A stretch of DNA of 64,000 bases from Dokdonia pacifica (GCF_900188275.1 NZ_FZNY01000008.1:1-64000), one strand, 5' to 3'. Positions 17,863 to 27,981 are shown, counted from the first letter of the stretch. Numbers and translations: made by a program. Notes: generated from the letters alone by a model not told the origin.

Positions 17863-17936
17863 AATTGTACTAAATATAACAATTTTGTATAAGCAATTGG
17901 CATGCCAAGTACAATTATAAGTAGTTCTGACTATAC

Positions 17937-18533
17937 TTATGACAAATCAGAGCTTATTAATTTAAGGAATTCGGTACGGGTTTCAATTTTTTCAAACTGC
18001 CCTCTAAAACCCGATGTTGTTGTTGTTGAATTTTGTTTTTGAACACCACGCATCATCATACACATATGTGATGCTTCTATAACCACCGCAACACCTTTAG
18101 GCTTCAATGTATCATTAATACATTCTAAAATATCATGAGTTAATCGCTCTTGAACTTGTAATCGTCTTGAAAACACATCTACAATACGAGGGAGTTTACT
18201 CAAACCTACAATATGACCATTGGGTATATAAGCGATATGTGCTTTTCCAAAAAACGGTAATATATGATGCTCACAGAGAGAATATAATTCTATATCCTTT
18301 ACAATGACCATATCATCATAATCTTCTTTAAACATCGCTCCTTTTAAAATTTCGGCAGCATCCATTTCATATCCTGATGTAAGGAATTGCATAGCTTTTG
18401 CGGCTCTTTCTGGCGTTTTTACAATTCCTTCTCTAGCCGTATCCTCTCCTAAATCATCTATAATAGATTCAAAATTTTTCTTAATGCTCTCTGTAACTTC
18501 TATATTATATTCTTCAAATTTCTTGTAAGGCAT
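17937..18533 (-). CDS. folE: GTP cyclohydrolase I
   Basis: A 198-residue FolE that converts GTP to dihydroneopterin triphosphate, the first step of tetrahydrofolate (and pterin) synthesis. Zinc ligands are seen in [15 protein letters not shown] and [35 protein letters not shown] is the substrate-binding region. It has a minus-7 element 146 bases upstream, giving an unusually long leader of about 140 bases with AT-rich sequence and no known riboswitch structure that I can recognise. Confidence 0.95.
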   Translation of the reverse strand: MPYKKFEEYNIEVTESIKKNFESIIDDLGEDTAREGIVKTPERAAKAMQFLTSGYEMDAAEILKGAMFKEDYDDMVIVKDIELYSLCEHHILPFFGKAHIAYIPNGHIVGLSKLPRIVDVFSRRLQVQERLTHDILECINDTLKPKGVAVVIEASHMCMMMRGVQKQNSTTTTSGFRGQFEKIETRTEFLKLISSDLS

Positions 18534-18678
18534 AACTTTCTTTATTCAGCAATTATTTTTTATTCTTTTTTGTTTAAGTCTACCTACATAAAAACGATGC
18601 ATTAAGTAAGAAAAGATAAACAAAACTGTTTTTTTGTTTAACTAAAATAGATAAAAATTTCACAAAAACAGTATTTTA

Positions 18679-18686
18679 CAAATATA
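18679..18686 (-). promoter_or_regulatory. Minus-7 element for folE
   Basis: TATATTTG on the minus strand, about 146 bases before the folE ATG. Confidence 0.45.
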
Positions 18687-18754
18687 CTTTTTTTGTTAAC
18701 TAAGCTCCTTCTCTTTTTAACTTTTAATTAGTATTATGAACCTATAGACACCTT

Positions 18755-18762
18755 TAGATTTG
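18755..18762 (+). promoter_or_regulatory. Minus-7 element for the DUF5916 gene
   Basis: TAGATTTG ends 20 bases before ATG 18783. The predicted start near 18769 leaves the GTG at 18777 too close to the 5' end for a normal leader, which favours ATG 18783. Confidence 0.5.
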
Positions 18763-18782
18763 CAACTTCAACAAAAGTGCAT

Positions 18783-21221
18783 ATGTTTAAAGGGGTATCT
18801 GTTTTTTTATTTGTTTTTACAATTTTAGTATCTCAGTCTATACTCGCTCAAAAGAAAGAGTTAACGGCTACTAGAATAAATACCCCACCAAAAATAGATG
18901 GAATATTAGACGATGCTGTATGGAATGAACTTACAACATATGGTGATTTTAATATGTTTGAACCTGGTAATGAAGGAGAGATAGAAGATGCTTTCCGAAC
19001 TGAGGTTAAAATGGCCTATGATGATAAAGCTGTTTATATAGCTGCATATATGTATGATTCGGCGCCAGATTCAATTCCTAGTCAATTTTCACAAAGAGAT
19101 GAAGTTTTTGCACAAGCAGATAATTTTGTAGTAGCACTTAATACTTATGATGATGGTATTAATGAAACACGTTTTTATGTGACCAGCGCAGGTACAATAG
19201 GTGATCAACGTGTTACTCAAAATGATCGTGATTTTGGTTTTAATGTTGTTTTTCAATGTAGAGTATCTCGTGATGATAAAGGGTGGTATGCAGAGTATCG
19301 AATTCCATATAACGCTTTACGCTTTCCAGAAGTGGATGTCCAAAAATGGAGTGTTAACTTTTACCGCAGACTTTTACGTAGAAATGAAACTCACACATGG
19401 AGTCGTATTGAACGAGGCGTAGGTAGAGATACACAATATAACGGTATTGTTAATGGCGTAGAAAATATTGATCCTCCAGTTCGGCTGACTTTTTTCCCTT
19501 TCGCGCAAGCGCAAACGGTAACATTTGACGGTGAGAGTGAAACAGATTTTGCAGGAGGATTAGATATTAAATATGGATTGAGTGATAGTTTTACACTAGA
19601 TGCACAATTAATTCCAGATTTTGGCCAAGTGGCTTTTGATGCAGTACGATTAAACTTAGGACCTTTTGAGCAAACCTTTAGTGAGAATAGGCCATTCTTT
19701 ACTGAAGGAATTGATCTTTTCCAAAAAGGACGGATTTTCTTCTCAAGACGTATAGGTGGTAGCCCTACTGGTAGCGTGGGAGATCTTGCAGAAAATGAAG
19801 AAATCATAGATCAACCCAATAATGTAAAACTTATCAATTCTGTAAAGATATCTGGTCGTACTAGAAAAGGACTTGGGGTAGGTTTTTTAAATTCTATAGG
19901 AGAAAATACGTTTGCTACTATACGTGATACTGTTACTGGCATATCTAGAGAAGAACGAATAGAACCTCTCACAAACTATAATGTATTTGTACTAGATCAA
20001 CAATTCAATCAAAACTCATCTGTATCTCTTATCAACACAAGTGTGATTAGAAGCGGAAGCCGTTTTAGAGATGCAAATGTAACAGGTGCTGTATTTGATG
20101 TAGCCGACAAAGGCAATAATTTTAGAGCATCTGGTCGTGCTATTTTTAGTAATGTACGTACACCAGAGGGGTTAAGTACTGGTTTTCAATCAGAGTTTGA
20201 TTTCTTTAAAATTAAAGGAAAATGGCGTTATCGTTTTGGTCATGATTTTGCAAACACCACACTAGATATTAATGATTTAGGGCTTAATTTCAGAAATAAC
20301 TTTAACAACTTTGTTGTTGGTGGTTCATATGAATTAATTCAACCTAAAGGAAAATTTAATGGATATCGCATCAACTTCACTGCAAGGCATCAACGATTAT
20401 ATGATCCAAGTGTTGAAACCAGAAATAACTTTAGATTAAATTCATTCTTCTTCACACAAAAGCGTTTTGCGTTTGGAGCAAATACAGATTACAATACACG
20501 TAATAATGATTATTTTGAACCAAGAGTTGAAGGAAGGTTTGTCATTTTTGAACCCAATTTAGGCGGAGGTGGTTTTATCTCAACCGATTTTAGAAAGAAG
20601 TTTGCTTTTGATTTACGTGCTAATACACGTGTATGGTTTGGCAACCAAGATCAAGTAAATTACAATATCAACTTTTCTCCAAGGTATCGTTTTTCAGATA
20701 AATTCCTTTTAATTCTTTCTACAGATTATAGTACCCGTAAAAAGAATTTTGGTTGGGTAGATAATACAGATACTGAGGTGTTTTTAGGTCTTAGAGATGT
20801 AACTTCATTTGAAAACACCATTACAGCTAGTTATAACTTTGACCCATTTAAAGCCATTGATTTACGATTACGTAATTTTTGGAGTGTTGCAGATCATAGT
20901 AGTAATGTATATTATATTCTTAATGAAGATGGTACAAGAACAGAAATAGACGATTACGACACAACAGTACGAAGAGATCCAAATACCAATTTCAACATTT
21001 GGAATATGGATTTGAGCTTCAGATGGAGATTTGCCCCTGGAAGTGAAGCCACTTTGCTATACAGAAATCAAATTTTCAATAGCGATGAGCAATCTCAATT
21101 AAGCTATACAGAAAGTCTTGGCAATCTTTTTGATCAACCCGTACAACACACAGTATCACTACGCGTAACTTACTTTATAGATTACAACAATATTAAAACC
21201 ATCTTTAAAAAGACATCTTAG
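18783..21221 (+). CDS. DUF5916 outer-membrane protein with N-terminal CBM9-like domain
   Basis: An 812-residue secreted protein from ATG 18783 (GTG at 18777 would add two residues). A signal peptide (to about SQSILAQ) is followed by a carbohydrate-binding family 9-like domain (about 30-220: PPKIDGILDDAVWNEL, AVYIAAYMYDS, EYRIPYNALRFP) and a C-terminal DUF5916 region of repeated aromatic beta strands that should form an outer-membrane barrel (ending in a YFIDYNN strand). Such proteins are common in Bacteroidota; their substrate is unknown. No SusC/SusD pair or glycoside hydrolase is nearby, so there is no polysaccharide locus here. It is a single-gene unit. Confidence 0.82.
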   Translation: MFKGVSVFLFVFTILVSQSILAQKKELTATRINTPPKIDGILDDAVWNELTTYGDFNMFEPGNEGEIEDAFRTEVKMAYDDKAVYIAAYMYDSAPDSIPSQFSQRDEVFAQADNFVVALNTYDDGINETRFYVTSAGTIGDQRVTQNDRDFGFNVVFQCRVSRDDKGWYAEYRIPYNALRFPEVDVQKWSVNFYRRLLRRNETHTWSRIERGVGRDTQYNGIVNGVENIDPPVRLTFFPFAQAQTVTFDGESETDFAGGLDIKYGLSDSFTLDAQLIPDFGQVAFDAVRLNLGPFEQTFSENRPFFTEGIDLFQKGRIFFSRRIGGSPTGSVGDLAENEEIIDQPNNVKLINSVKISGRTRKGLGVGFLNSIGENTFATIRDTVTGISREERIEPLTNYNVFVLDQQFNQNSSVSLINTSVIRSGSRFRDANVTGAVFDVADKGNNFRASGRAIFSNVRTPEGLSTGFQSEFDFFKIKGKWRYRFGHDFANTTLDINDLGLNFRNNFNNFVVGGSYELIQPKGKFNGYRINFTARHQRLYDPSVETRNNFRLNSFFFTQKRFAFGANTDYNTRNNDYFEPRVEGRFVIFEPNLGGGGFISTDFRKKFAFDLRANTRVWFGNQDQVNYNINFSPRYRFSDKFLLILSTDYSTRKKNFGWVDNTDTEVFLGLRDVTSFENTITASYNFDPFKAIDLRLRNFWSVADHSSNVYYILNEDGTRTEIDDYDTTVRRDPNTNFNIWNMDLSFRWRFAPGSEATLLYRNQIFNSDEQSQLSYTESLGNLFDQPVQHTVSLRVTYFIDYNNIKTIFKKTS

Positions 21222-21280
21222 TCTTTTTCTCATTGCTTGATGTCATATATTGTAGTACTTTCACTTCGTAAATAGATGGG

Positions 21281-21946
21281 ATGGTAACAGCAAAACATAT
21301 TTCAAAATCATACGGTGATCTTCAAGTACTAAAAGATGTATCACTAAACATAAAAAAAGGAGAAGTCGTTTCTATTGTGGGGCCTAGCGGTGCTGGTAAG
21401 ACTACATTACTTCAAATATTAGGAACCTTAGATAGACCAGACACATCTCAAAATACATTTCTAGGAATAAATAATCAATCATTACATACGCTTTCGCCAA
21501 AAGAACTCAGTCAGTTTAGAAATAAACACATTGGTTTTATATTTCAATTTCATCAATTGCTACCTGAATTTACTGCCTTAGAAAATGTATGTATTCCTGC
21601 CTATATAGCAAAAACCTCAAAAGAAGAAGCAGAAAAAAGAGCTAAAGAACTATTAGATTTCTTAGGCTTATCACATCGATATAACCATAAACCTAACGAA
21701 CTCTCGGGAGGTGAGCAACAACGTGTTGCTGTGGCTAGAGCACTCATGAATAAACCATCCCTTATTCTTGCCGATGAACCTTCTGGAAACCTCGACACAG
21801 AAAGTGCTGAAAATCTCCATGAGCTATTTTTCAAACTCCGAGACGAATTTGGACAAACACTCATCATTGTAACCCATAATGAAGAGCTTGCAGATATGGC
21901 AGATCGTAAATTAACCATGGTAGATGGCTCTTTTGTAACCCAATAA
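21281..21946 (+). CDS. ABC transporter ATP-binding protein, LolD/MacB-like
   Basis: A 221-residue ATPase of the LolD family: Walker [10 protein letters not shown] (about residues 34-42), signature [15 protein letters not shown], Walker [13 protein letters not shown], and an H-loop in IIVTHNEE. LolD works with LolC/LolE to free lipoproteins from the inner membrane; related ATPases power MacB or FtsX-type permeases. No permease of that type is adjacent. The next gene is a polytopic protein lacking the MacB/FtsX layout and begins two bases after the stop, so the two share a transcript but not clearly a complex. Confidence 0.88.
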   Translation: MVTAKHISKSYGDLQVLKDVSLNIKKGEVVSIVGPSGAGKTTLLQILGTLDRPDTSQNTFLGINNQSLHTLSPKELSQFRNKHIGFIFQFHQLLPEFTALENVCIPAYIAKTSKEEAEKRAKELLDFLGLSHRYNHKPNELSGGEQQRVAVARALMNKPSLILADEPSGNLDTESAENLHELFFKLRDEFGQTLIIVTHNEELADMADRKLTMVDGSFVTQ

Positions 21947-21947
21947 T

Positions 21948-23654
21948 ATGATCGCTGTTCTTACATACTGGTGTTATCTATTTTTAATCACAAGTATCGT
22001 AGGTGTATCATTTCAAAAAGTTGTAAAACTTAAAAAATCACATCCCGTAATCCCATTTTTCTTAGGTGGTTTTGCTATTTCACTTATGGGAAGCTTGTGG
22101 GCTATATTTTATGGCCTAGGCTTTTATTTTGAAGTCTTTCTATTACTCATATCAATAGTATTAATCATCTGGAAACAGAAAACATACTTCTTTTTTTTAG
22201 GTTCGCTTAAAGCGAAAATAAACGCACTCCCCTCCTATCTTAAACTACTGTTGGGAATCATTACTGTTTTTGCTATAGCGCAATGCGCAAGTGCTCCTTA
22301 TATTATTGATAACGAATCTTATTACATTCAAACTATTACTTGGCTTGATACGTATGGATTTGTAAAAGGGCTCGCTAATTTTCATTTTTTCTTAGCTCAG
22401 AATTCTGGTTGGCATATTTTACAAAGCGCGCTTAATCTTGATGTCATTGCCTCATTTTTTAATGATATTAATGGGTTTTATCTAGTGATAGGTAATATAT
22501 ATGCCTTAGATAAACTAGCCCATTATTTGAAGCAAAAAGAAACGCATCTATTGATCATTGGGTTATTTCCCATTTTTAATGTTTTTCTATTTCAATTTAT
22601 AAGTTCACCGTCTCCAGACTTACCTATCTATTTACTTTCATTTGTAATTTTCGGAGAGTTTTTATCTCACTACACACCCCATAAAGGGGCTAGTTACAGT
22701 ACGCTATTTATATTGGGAGTCTTTGCTGTTTTTATAAAAGTAACTGCTGTTTTCTTACTTATATTTCCTGTTATTTTATATATAAAAAACAAAAAAACAC
22801 TACAACAAGATCTCTCAAAATTAAGCCTACTATCTGGAATTGCTTTTATTCTTTTTGTGATTAAAAATAGTATCATCTCTGGATATCCTTTATATCCTAT
22901 TGCAAGTTTTAGACTTACCCATGTAGATTGGACACTACCGCTAGCGCTTCAAGAATACCTAGTAGAAACCACAAAGCATTATGCGTTCTTTTTAACGCCA
23001 AAAGAGTATGAAAATAGCACCTTAATACAACGAATTATTCATTGGCTTCGACTACCAAAACTTCACGGATTATTTAATGTAGGTATGTGTGTAGCGCTAG
23101 TTATTTTCCCATTATGGATAAGAAAAGTTCGTTTTAAAAAACCCCTATACATCTTATATAGTGTAAGCATTTTACAACTGCTCTTCTTATGGCTTACTTC
23201 TCCTCAATATCGATTCTTTTTAGGTTTTTTTATGTTACTATCACTTACCATCATAGCTACACGTATTAAAAATGAACGCATTATTAAAATAGGCCTTGCA
23301 GTAGCAACCATAGCCATTGCGGTTCCTTTATTTATACCATTTAATCTAAATGCACTCACTAAAAATGAATTTCAATTGCAATTAAGTGTGTTTTCTCCAG
23401 AATATCTCATACAACCGCATCCTCAAACAAAATACACACAAGCAACCTATACAACTCACCAAGAAGGAAATATGCGCATACAAACACCCACAAATATTGA
23501 CTTCTTTTGGGCAACAGGTGATTGTGAGCTTCCCTGTATTCAATTACAACATCTCAATGATTTTAAAGCCTATTTTAGATCGGTACCTCAACTACGCACC
23601 GAGCATTTAAAAGACGGCTTCTATTCATATACGTTTGATAAAAAAAATGAATAA
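21948..23654 (+). CDS. Polytopic membrane protein, LIC_10190-like
   Basis: A 568-residue integral membrane protein with about twelve hydrophobic segments and a soluble C-terminal tail (about 480-568). The pattern resembles glycosyltransferases of the C-type or mannosyltransferase fold; I think it corresponds to the family named LIC_10190 membrane protein, but I am not sure. A conserved acidic stretch in the first loop (APYIIDNESYY) would fit the catalytic loop of such enzymes. It starts two bases after the LolD-like ATPase and overlaps the start of the TIGR02757 gene, so three genes form an operon. The second palindrome family occurs in it at 22202. Confidence 0.6.
   Translation: MIAVLTYWCYLFLITSIVGVSFQKVVKLKKSHPVIPFFLGGFAISLMGSLWAIFYGLGFYFEVFLLLISIVLIIWKQKTYFFFLGSLKAKINALPSYLKLLLGIITVFAIAQCASAPYIIDNESYYIQTITWLDTYGFVKGLANFHFFLAQNSGWHILQSALNLDVIASFFNDINGFYLVIGNIYALDKLAHYLKQKETHLLIIGLFPIFNVFLFQFISSPSPDLPIYLLSFVIFGEFLSHYTPHKGASYSTLFILGVFAVFIKVTAVFLLIFPVILYIKNKKTLQQDLSKLSLLSGIAFILFVIKNSIISGYPLYPIASFRLTHVDWTLPLALQEYLVETTKHYAFFLTPKEYENSTLIQRIIHWLRLPKLHGLFNVGMCVALVIFPLWIRKVRFKKPLYILYSVSILQLLFLWLTSPQYRFFLGFFMLLSLTIIATRIKNERIIKIGLAVATIAIAVPLFIPFNLNALTKNEFQLQLSVFSPEYLIQPHPQTKYTQATYTTHQEGNMRIQTPTNIDFFWATGDCELPCIQLQHLNDFKAYFRSVPQLRTEHLKDGFYSYTFDKKNE
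22202..22216. repeat. Second palindrome family, copy 1
   Basis: TTCGCTTAAAGCGAA is a near-perfect inverted repeat and is followed by AATAAA. The same 21 bases (to 22222) recur at 57403-57423. Here it is coding. Confidence 0.7.
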
Positions 23655-24411
23655 AAAAGAACTCAAGATTTTTCTAGACGAAAAAGCAGTACAATATGAA
23701 CGTCCTGATTTCATTCCACATGATCCGATTCAAATTCCACATCGGTTTGAGAAGAAAGAGGATATTGAAATTGCTGCTTTTTTAACAGCTACCATCGCAT
23801 GGGGAAATCGAAAAAGCATCATCACCAATGCTACAAAACTCATGGATATAATGGGCAATGAACCCCATGATTTTATTCTCAATTATCATCCAGATCAAGC
23901 AGAACGTTTTGAAGGTTTTGTGCATCGCACGTTCAATGCTACCGATCTAGAAACCTTTATCAGAGCGCTTCAAAATATTTATCATCATCACAACGGACTC
24001 GAAGCTCTTTTTGCTTCGGGTATTACCACAGGAGGATTACAGCCTGCTATTTCGCATTTTAAGGGTGTATTCTTTGAAGTACCGCATCAGCAACGTACAC
24101 AGAAACATGTTAGTGATCCGTTGCGAAATTCGGCGGCAAAACGGATCAATATGTTTTTACGATGGATGGTTCGGGATGCTAAAGCAGGTGTTGATTTTGG
24201 GATTTGGAAAAACATTTCTCCTTCCCTTCTTTCCTGCCCTTTAGATGTACATACAGGGAATGTGGGAAGAAAGCTAAAATTGCTTTCGCGAAAGCAAAAT
24301 GATGCCAAATCCCTTGCAGAGCTTGATGCATCTTTACGAAAATTAGATCCAAATGACCCCGTTAAGTATGACTTTGCGCTATTTGGGTTAGGTGCTTTTG
24401 AGGGATTTTAA
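23647..24411 (+). CDS. TIGR02757 family protein
   Basis: A 254-residue protein from ATG 23647 (MNKKELKIFLDEKAVQYE); an in-frame TTG at 23635 is less likely. It matches TIGR02757/DUF2400, found across Bacteroidota: PHDPIQIPHRFEKKEDIEIAAFLTATIAWGNRKSI at the N-terminus and LDVHTGNVGRKL and DFALFGLGAFE at the C-terminus. The arrangement hints at a helical DNA-glycosylase-like fold; function is unproven. It overlaps the preceding gene by eight bases. The palindrome at 24282-24295 is read as LSRK. Confidence 0.85.
   Translation: MNKKELKIFLDEKAVQYERPDFIPHDPIQIPHRFEKKEDIEIAAFLTATIAWGNRKSIITNATKLMDIMGNEPHDFILNYHPDQAERFEGFVHRTFNATDLETFIRALQNIYHHHNGLEALFASGITTGGLQPAISHFKGVFFEVPHQQRTQKHVSDPLRNSAAKRINMFLRWMVRDAKAGVDFGIWKNISPSLLSCPLDVHTGNVGRKLKLLSRKQNDAKSLAELDASLRKLDPNDPVKYDFALFGLGAFEGF
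24282..24295. repeat. Palindromic repeat copy 6 (coding)
   Basis: Perfect GCTTTCGCGAAAGC in the TIGR02757 gene, read in the third frame as LSRK. Confidence 0.95.
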
Positions 24412-24679
24412 TAGTTGGTAGCCGTTAGCTGTTAGTCTTTAGTGGGTTTTCGATGGGATTTATCCTGAGTGTCACTGAGCATAGTTGAAATGCAAAAAGA
24501 CTCAGGGTCGCTGCGCTACAGGAATCAGGAATCAAGACTAAAAGTCATTTCGACAGAACGAAGTATGAGTGACGAGAAATCGCATAACAGTAATCATTCT
24601 AAATCAAAATCGAAAACTAAGCTACTTGTGTAATCTCTCCTATTGTCGAGATGACTTTAATATCGTACTTCATGAGTAG
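24412..24679. other. Gene-free interval with a large imperfect inverted repeat
   Basis: No gene fits here. Outer arms AAAGTCATTTCGACA (24541-24555) and TGTCGAGATGACTTT (24644-24658) pair over 15 bases with one wobble, enclosing 88 bases. A smaller pair, CCTGAGT (24464-24470) and ACTCAGG (24500-24506), lies before it. The text is like the dispersed intergenic repeats common in flavobacteria. A similar short hairpin is at 39893-39913. Confidence 0.55.
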
Positions 24680-24703
24680 TATACGCTTTCGCGAAAGCGT
24701 ATA
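24680..24703. repeat. Palindromic repeat copy 7 (intergenic, 24-base form)
   Basis: Perfect 24-base palindrome: the 20-base form flanked by one T:A pair more at each side and then A/T; core at 24685-24698. Confidence 0.95.
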
Positions 24704-24770
24704 AAAAATCATAACTCTTAAGATAGACTTAAAACTACAGGTTTCCTTCTGTACGCATTTCTTTTTTTCC

Positions 24771-24778
24771 TACTTTTG
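24771..24778 (+). promoter_or_regulatory. Minus-7 element of the BatA-like gene
   Basis: TACTTTTG, 20 bases before the ATG at 24799. Confidence 0.55.
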
Positions 24779-24798
24779 ACAAAACCCTTTTTAGAGGA

Positions 24799-26730
24799 AT
24801 GCAGTTTAAACATCCAGAATTACTTTACGCCTTATTTTTACTGATCATTCCTATTCTCGTTCACTTATTTCAGCTTCGTAAGTTTCAGAAAGAGGCATTT
24901 ACTAATGTTGCGTTTCTAAAACAAATAAGCATTCAAACTAGAAAGAGCAATACCATCAAAAAATGGTTGGTATTATTCACACGTTTGGGGATTATAGCGA
25001 TGATGGTATTGGCTTTTGCACAACCTTTTTTTACTCAAAGCGATACGGCTACTAAAGAAAAAGAAACGGTCATTTATCTAGACAACTCGTTTAGTATGCA
25101 AGCAAAAGGACCTTCGGGTCAGCTTTTCCGACAGGCATTACAAGATCTTATTGTCAATGTCCCAGAAGAAGAAACGTTTACACTACTTACCAATACGGAG
25201 ACCTATAAAGATATTTCTATAAAAAATACGAGAAATAACTTATTGAAATTAGGGTATGCCGCCGAGCAATTAACCCCTAGTGCTATTGCTTTAAAAGCAC
25301 AAAAAGAATTTTCTTCCAATCCGGCAACAGAAAAACAACTCATTGTTATTTCTGATTTTCAAGATAAAGGACAACAACAAAACCTTAGCATAGAAGATGT
25401 GTCTTTGCATTATGTACAGTTACGTCCAGTAATAGAAAATAATATTGCGATAGATTCTGTGTATCCAACACAGTCTGAAACTAATAAGCTCTCCCTTGTA
25501 GCAACACTTTCTACACAAGAGCGCAGAGAAACCAATGTGCCGATCTCTCTCTATAATGGCGAGCAACTCATTGCTAAGGCTACTGCTTCTTTTAATGAAG
25601 CAACCGAAACCGAAGTTGAATTTGACATTGATACGCAAACAGATTTTAATGGTCGTCTTACGATAGAAGACCCATTATTGCCTTTTGACAATACACTATA
25701 TTTTAATAATAATACAGTACAAGCTATTAAGGTGTTGTCTATAAATGAAGGAGAACAAGACTTTTTATCACGTATCTATACAACACCAGAATTTGCATAT
25801 ACAGCTGCAAACCACGCAACCTTAGATTATAGTAAAATACCAGATTATAATTTTATTATCCTCAATGAGGTGAAAGTACCATCACAGGCTTTGGTAAATG
25901 CACTTGCTACTTTTGTTTCAAACGGAGGTAGTGTGTTGTGTATTCTAAATGAAACTGGAGAAGCTTCTAATTATACTACCCTACTTTCTCGACTAGGAGG
26001 ATTACAAATAGGCGAACTAGGAAGTGACGGGCGACTAGTAACAACTATTAACTATGATCACCCTTTGTATCGTAATGTCTTTGATAATCGTATTCAAAAC
26101 TTCCAATATCCATCAGTGAGTAATCGATTTGTTGTAAATAATGGAGAATCTATACTAAACTTTGAAGATGGAAGTGCTTTTATCACAGGAAAAGAAAAAG
26201 TATATGTTATTACAGGTGGTTTAAATATCAATAACTCAAACTTTCAGAATTCACCATTGATTGTACCTACGTTGTATAATATGGCAAAGCAAAGTTTATC
26301 ATTACCTACCTTATATTTTACAAATGGAGTTTCTAATACCTACGATATTCCAGCAGTAGTTCAAGAAGATGGTATTTTATCACTTGCCAATATTGAAACT
26401 CCTGATAAAACACAAATTCCATTACAACGTACTTTTGGTAATAAAGTAAGCATTACCACGCAAGAACAGCCAGAAAATGCAGGAATTTATAACGTACTAC
26501 ATAAAGATAGTATCCTACAGCAAATAAGCTATAATTACAATAGGGATGAAAGTGTCTTACGATATCAAAACATACAAGCCACAGAAGGAGTAAGTTATAA
26601 TACATCTGTTGTGACATTATTTGATACGCTCAAAGAAGCAAATAGTATTCAGTCGCTTTGGAAATGGTTTGTTATTTTTGCGTTAGTATTCCTCCTATTA
26701 GAAATGCTTATCTTAAAATTCTTTAAATGA
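24799..26730 (+). CDS. BatA-domain membrane protein with von Willebrand-like region
   Basis: A 643-residue protein. The N-terminus (MQFKHPELLYALFLLIIPILVHLFQLRKF) is the aerotolerance-regulator N-terminal (BatA/TIGR02226) domain, with two membrane spans (about 8-26 and 55-75). It is followed by a von Willebrand A-like segment (VIYLDNSFSMQAKG, about 87-200), where DNSFS replaces the usual DxSxS metal site only partly, then a long beta-rich periplasmic part with a glutamine amidotransferase-like region and a last span (about 617-637). Function is unknown. Its stop overlaps the ATG of the dihydroorotase-like gene (ATGA). Confidence 0.8.
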   Translation: MQFKHPELLYALFLLIIPILVHLFQLRKFQKEAFTNVAFLKQISIQTRKSNTIKKWLVLFTRLGIIAMMVLAFAQPFFTQSDTATKEKETVIYLDNSFSMQAKGPSGQLFRQALQDLIVNVPEEETFTLLTNTETYKDISIKNTRNNLLKLGYAAEQLTPSAIALKAQKEFSSNPATEKQLIVISDFQDKGQQQNLSIEDVSLHYVQLRPVIENNIAIDSVYPTQSETNKLSLVATLSTQERRETNVPISLYNGEQLIAKATASFNEATETEVEFDIDTQTDFNGRLTIEDPLLPFDNTLYFNNNTVQAIKVLSINEGEQDFLSRIYTTPEFAYTAANHATLDYSKIPDYNFIILNEVKVPSQALVNALATFVSNGGSVLCILNETGEASNYTTLLSRLGGLQIGELGSDGRLVTTINYDHPLYRNVFDNRIQNFQYPSVSNRFVVNNGESILNFEDGSAFITGKEKVYVITGGLNINNSNFQNSPLIVPTLYNMAKQSLSLPTLYFTNGVSNTYDIPAVVQEDGILSLANIETPDKTQIPLQRTFGNKVSITTQEQPENAGIYNVLHKDSILQQISYNYNRDESVLRYQNIQATEGVSYNTSVVTLFDTLKEANSIQSLWKWFVIFALVFLLLEMLILKFFK

Positions 26731-27980
26731 ACGCACTTATAAAAGCGGCCACAATTATTGATAGTAAAAGTTCGTATCACGGTTCTACCGTTGACATTCG
26801 TATTAAGTATGGAAAAATTCGGTTAATTGGTCAGAATTTATCTCTTGAAAAAGGAGAACAGCTCATAGAAAAAGAACATCTATTCGTATCTCAAGGTTGG
26901 TTTGATAGTAGTGTGAGTATAGGACAGCCTGGGTATGAAGAACGAGAAACTATTGAAAATGGTCTCAGAGTGGCTGCAAAAAGTGGTTTTACAGGAATTG
27001 CTGTAAACCCAAACACCTACCCTATTCTAGATACCAGTGCCGACATTACATTTGTTTCAAAAATGAGCGAAGGATATGCAGCAAGTATCTTTCCTATAGG
27101 TGCGCTTACGCGAAAAAGTGAAAGTGTGGATCTCGCAGAGTTGTATGACATGCAACAATCGGGTGCTGTCGCTTTTGGAGATTACCAACGTGCAATTACC
27201 AATCCCAATCTCTTAAAGATTGCTTTACAATATACCCAAGGTTTTAACGGACTTGTATTGTCTTTTCCTCAAGAAAATAAGATTGCTGGTCCTGGAAAAA
27301 TGAATGAAGGAATTGTAAGTACACGTATAGGATTAAAAGGAATTCCAGCAATAGCCGAAAGTTTACAAATAGCAAGAGATCTTCATATTTTAGCATATAC
27401 TGGAGGAAGATTACATATTCCTACAATCTCTACAGCAGCTTCTGTAGCACTTATTAAAGAAGCAAAAAACAAAGGATTAGATATAAGTTGTAGTGTTGCG
27501 ATACACAACTTATTTTATACAGACAGTGCGCTTGAAGAGTTCAATACTAACTTTAAAGTGCTCCCACCATTACGTACACAGGAAGATGTAGATGCCTTAA
27601 TTGCAGGTATAAAAGACGGAACAATAGATATGGTGACAAGTGATCACAATCCATTAGACATAGAGCGCAAACATGTAGAGTTTGATAATGCTGCTTTTGG
27701 AACGATTGCACAAGAGGCTACCTTTGGAGCCTTACTCACCTTAGTAAGTGAGAAAAAAGCAATACAACTCTTAACTAACGGGCGTGAACGCTTTACACAA
27801 GAAAACAGTAGTATTGAAGAAGGAACTGAAGCTAATCTTACTTTGTTTACTACAAAAGGGAGTACTGTATTTAGTGAAGAAAATATCTTATCAAAATCTA
27901 AAAATGCATGTTTCTTAGGTGCTAAACTAAAAGGAAGTGTTTATGGAATCATTGCAAATCAAAAATTAGTACTTAACTAA
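26727..27980 (+). CDS. Dihydroorotase-like protein lacking the HxH metal motif
   Basis: A 417-residue amidohydrolase-fold protein of the multifunctional dihydroorotase type. In active enzymes the first strand ends in a DxHxHxR motif that binds two zincs; here it reads WFDSSVSIGQPG, with Ser62 and Ser64 in place of both histidines and Gly66 in place of the substrate arginine. Later His (in RLHIPTIS, CSVAIHNLFYTD) and Asp (in TSDHNPLD) are kept. Similar inactive PyrC' subunits are known to support aspartate transcarbamoylase. Flavobacterial homologues are usually still named dihydroorotase. It overlaps the preceding gene by four bases and precedes a DUF4870-like gene by one. Confidence 0.85.
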   Translation: MNALIKAATIIDSKSSYHGSTVDIRIKYGKIRLIGQNLSLEKGEQLIEKEHLFVSQGWFDSSVSIGQPGYEERETIENGLRVAAKSGFTGIAVNPNTYPILDTSADITFVSKMSEGYAASIFPIGALTRKSESVDLAELYDMQQSGAVAFGDYQRAITNPNLLKIALQYTQGFNGLVLSFPQENKIAGPGKMNEGIVSTRIGLKGIPAIAESLQIARDLHILAYTGGRLHIPTISTAASVALIKEAKNKGLDISCSVAIHNLFYTDSALEEFNTNFKVLPPLRTQEDVDALIAGIKDGTIDMVTSDHNPLDIERKHVEFDNAAFGTIAQEATFGALLTLVSEKKAIQLLTNGRERFTQENSSIEEGTEANLTLFTTKGSTVFSEENILSKSKNACFLGAKLKGSVYGIIANQKLVLN

Positions 27981-27981
27981 T

